Source: Candidatus Melainabacteria bacterium | GTDB lineage: Bacteria > Cyanobacteriota > Vampirovibrionia > Obscuribacterales > Obscuribacteraceae | Assembly: GCA_003242885.1 (NCBI GenBank) | Contig: QKMZ01000006.1 | Location: forward strand, 124,001-188,000 | Reading direction: 5' to 3' | DNA: 64,000 bases | Part shown: piece after piece, positions 63,868 to 64,000 of the stretch | Position numbering within the stretch: position 1 is the first letter of the stretch | How the letters are laid out: the number at the start of each line of letters is the position of its first letter | Program-made: the position numbers and the translations under genes | The notes under the pieces: generated by a model | The model's database searches: none | What the model was told of the DNA's origin: nothing | The model's input: the letters and a program-made list of their open reading frames with translations, nothing else

Positions 63868-64000
63868 GTGAGTAAATCTGCCGGGGAATTGTCCGCGCGC
63901 CAAGCACTGGCCGAGGTTTCCAGACTTTGCTACCAGCGCGGGTACATCACCGGCACTGAGGGAAATTTTAGTATTCGGCTGGGCGCCGACCGCATTTTGA
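63868..64000 (+). CDS. Class II aldolase/adducin-family protein (partial, 5' end)
   Basis: Starts GTG 63868 with AGAGG upstream and runs off the window. The 44 visible residues include LAEVSRLCYQRGYITGTEGNFSIRLG. GNFSIR is the substrate-binding motif (GN-S-R) of fuculose-1-phosphate aldolase and relatives. The product is probably a zinc-dependent sugar-phosphate aldolase; the rest lies beyond 64000. Confidence 0.75.
   Translation, partial: MSKSAGELSARQALAEVSRLCYQRGYITGTEGNFSIRLGADRIL

Noticed and set aside
1..64000. CRISPR arrays or Cas genes
   Set aside because: I saw no regularly spaced direct repeats with unique spacers and no Cas-like proteins. The only tandem repeat is the two-unit one at 3735-3810.
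1..64000. Insertion sequences or transposases
   Set aside because: No DDE transposase-like frame or matching terminal repeats were seen. The truncated integrase is the only mobile-element protein.

Overview
The window looks like chromosomal DNA of a free-living, Gram-negative-type bacterium. Supporting signs are an outer-membrane TolC-type channel, lipoboxes, many secreted proteins with signal peptides, a Ser/Thr kinase fused to TPRs, a giant YD-repeat protein, and a secreted protein ending in a YRT-DGNPFNN-type tail. This mix recalls non-photosynthetic relatives of Cyanobacteria (Melainabacteria/Obscuribacter-like). That placement is inference from gene content only; there is no rRNA here.

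Layout. 0-10.7 kb: stress and redox modules, each next to its own regulator: HxlR/DoxX, TetR/SDR, a TetR-HlyD-MFS-TolC efflux operon with a striking operator, and HxlR/SDR. 11.2-22.7 kb: one minus-strand array that is the most unusual part of the window. It encodes a four-helix membrane protein, a lipoprotein, a 48-aa peptide made of one YD repeat plus a CGGGGC tail, an 1841-aa RHS/YD-repeat protein whose C-terminus is a Ser/Thr/Cys-rich tail, a LanC-like cyclase and a full-length LanB-like dehydratase. Hairpins lie between the genes and a strong terminator lies at the end. I read this as a class I lanthipeptide-type modification pair dedicated to RHS-derived substrates, possibly an RHS protein that carries a RiPP at its tip. 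22.7-26.5 kb: a gene-poor stretch, a decayed TPR gene, a membrane protein, glutaredoxin and a third HxlR/SDR pair. 26.6-36.2 kb: a protease-propeller protein, duplicated membrane proteins, two zinc-ribbon paralogues, a TPR protein, the kinase-TPR protein and a second trypsin-like protein.

36.3-43.5 kb: exported proteins (HEAT, TPR, adhesin-like) and a Cys-rich exported micro-protein. 43.6-50.9 kb: an apparently AT-richer defence-like island with a PHP-ABC ATPase (TrlF-like), an HNH-like protein and a SIR2/TIR-like/HEPN protein. It ends in a scar where a truncated OLD-like ATPase runs out of frame into a 5'-truncated tyrosine integrase. 50.9-58.3 kb: a GAF protein, a second copy of the Cys-rich micro-protein with a conserved 5' leader, a TonB-like protein that ends in the same Cys module, a beta-propeller/redoxin-like protein, a TPR-like protein and a ChaN/erythromycin-esterase-like protein. 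58.4-61.4 kb: a PD-(D/E)XK-ATPase defence candidate next to tRNA-Pro(UGG) and a tRNA-like fragment. 61.5-64 kb: a zinc-ribbon/SH3 protein and the start of a class II aldolase. All product names are from reading motifs; no database search was run.
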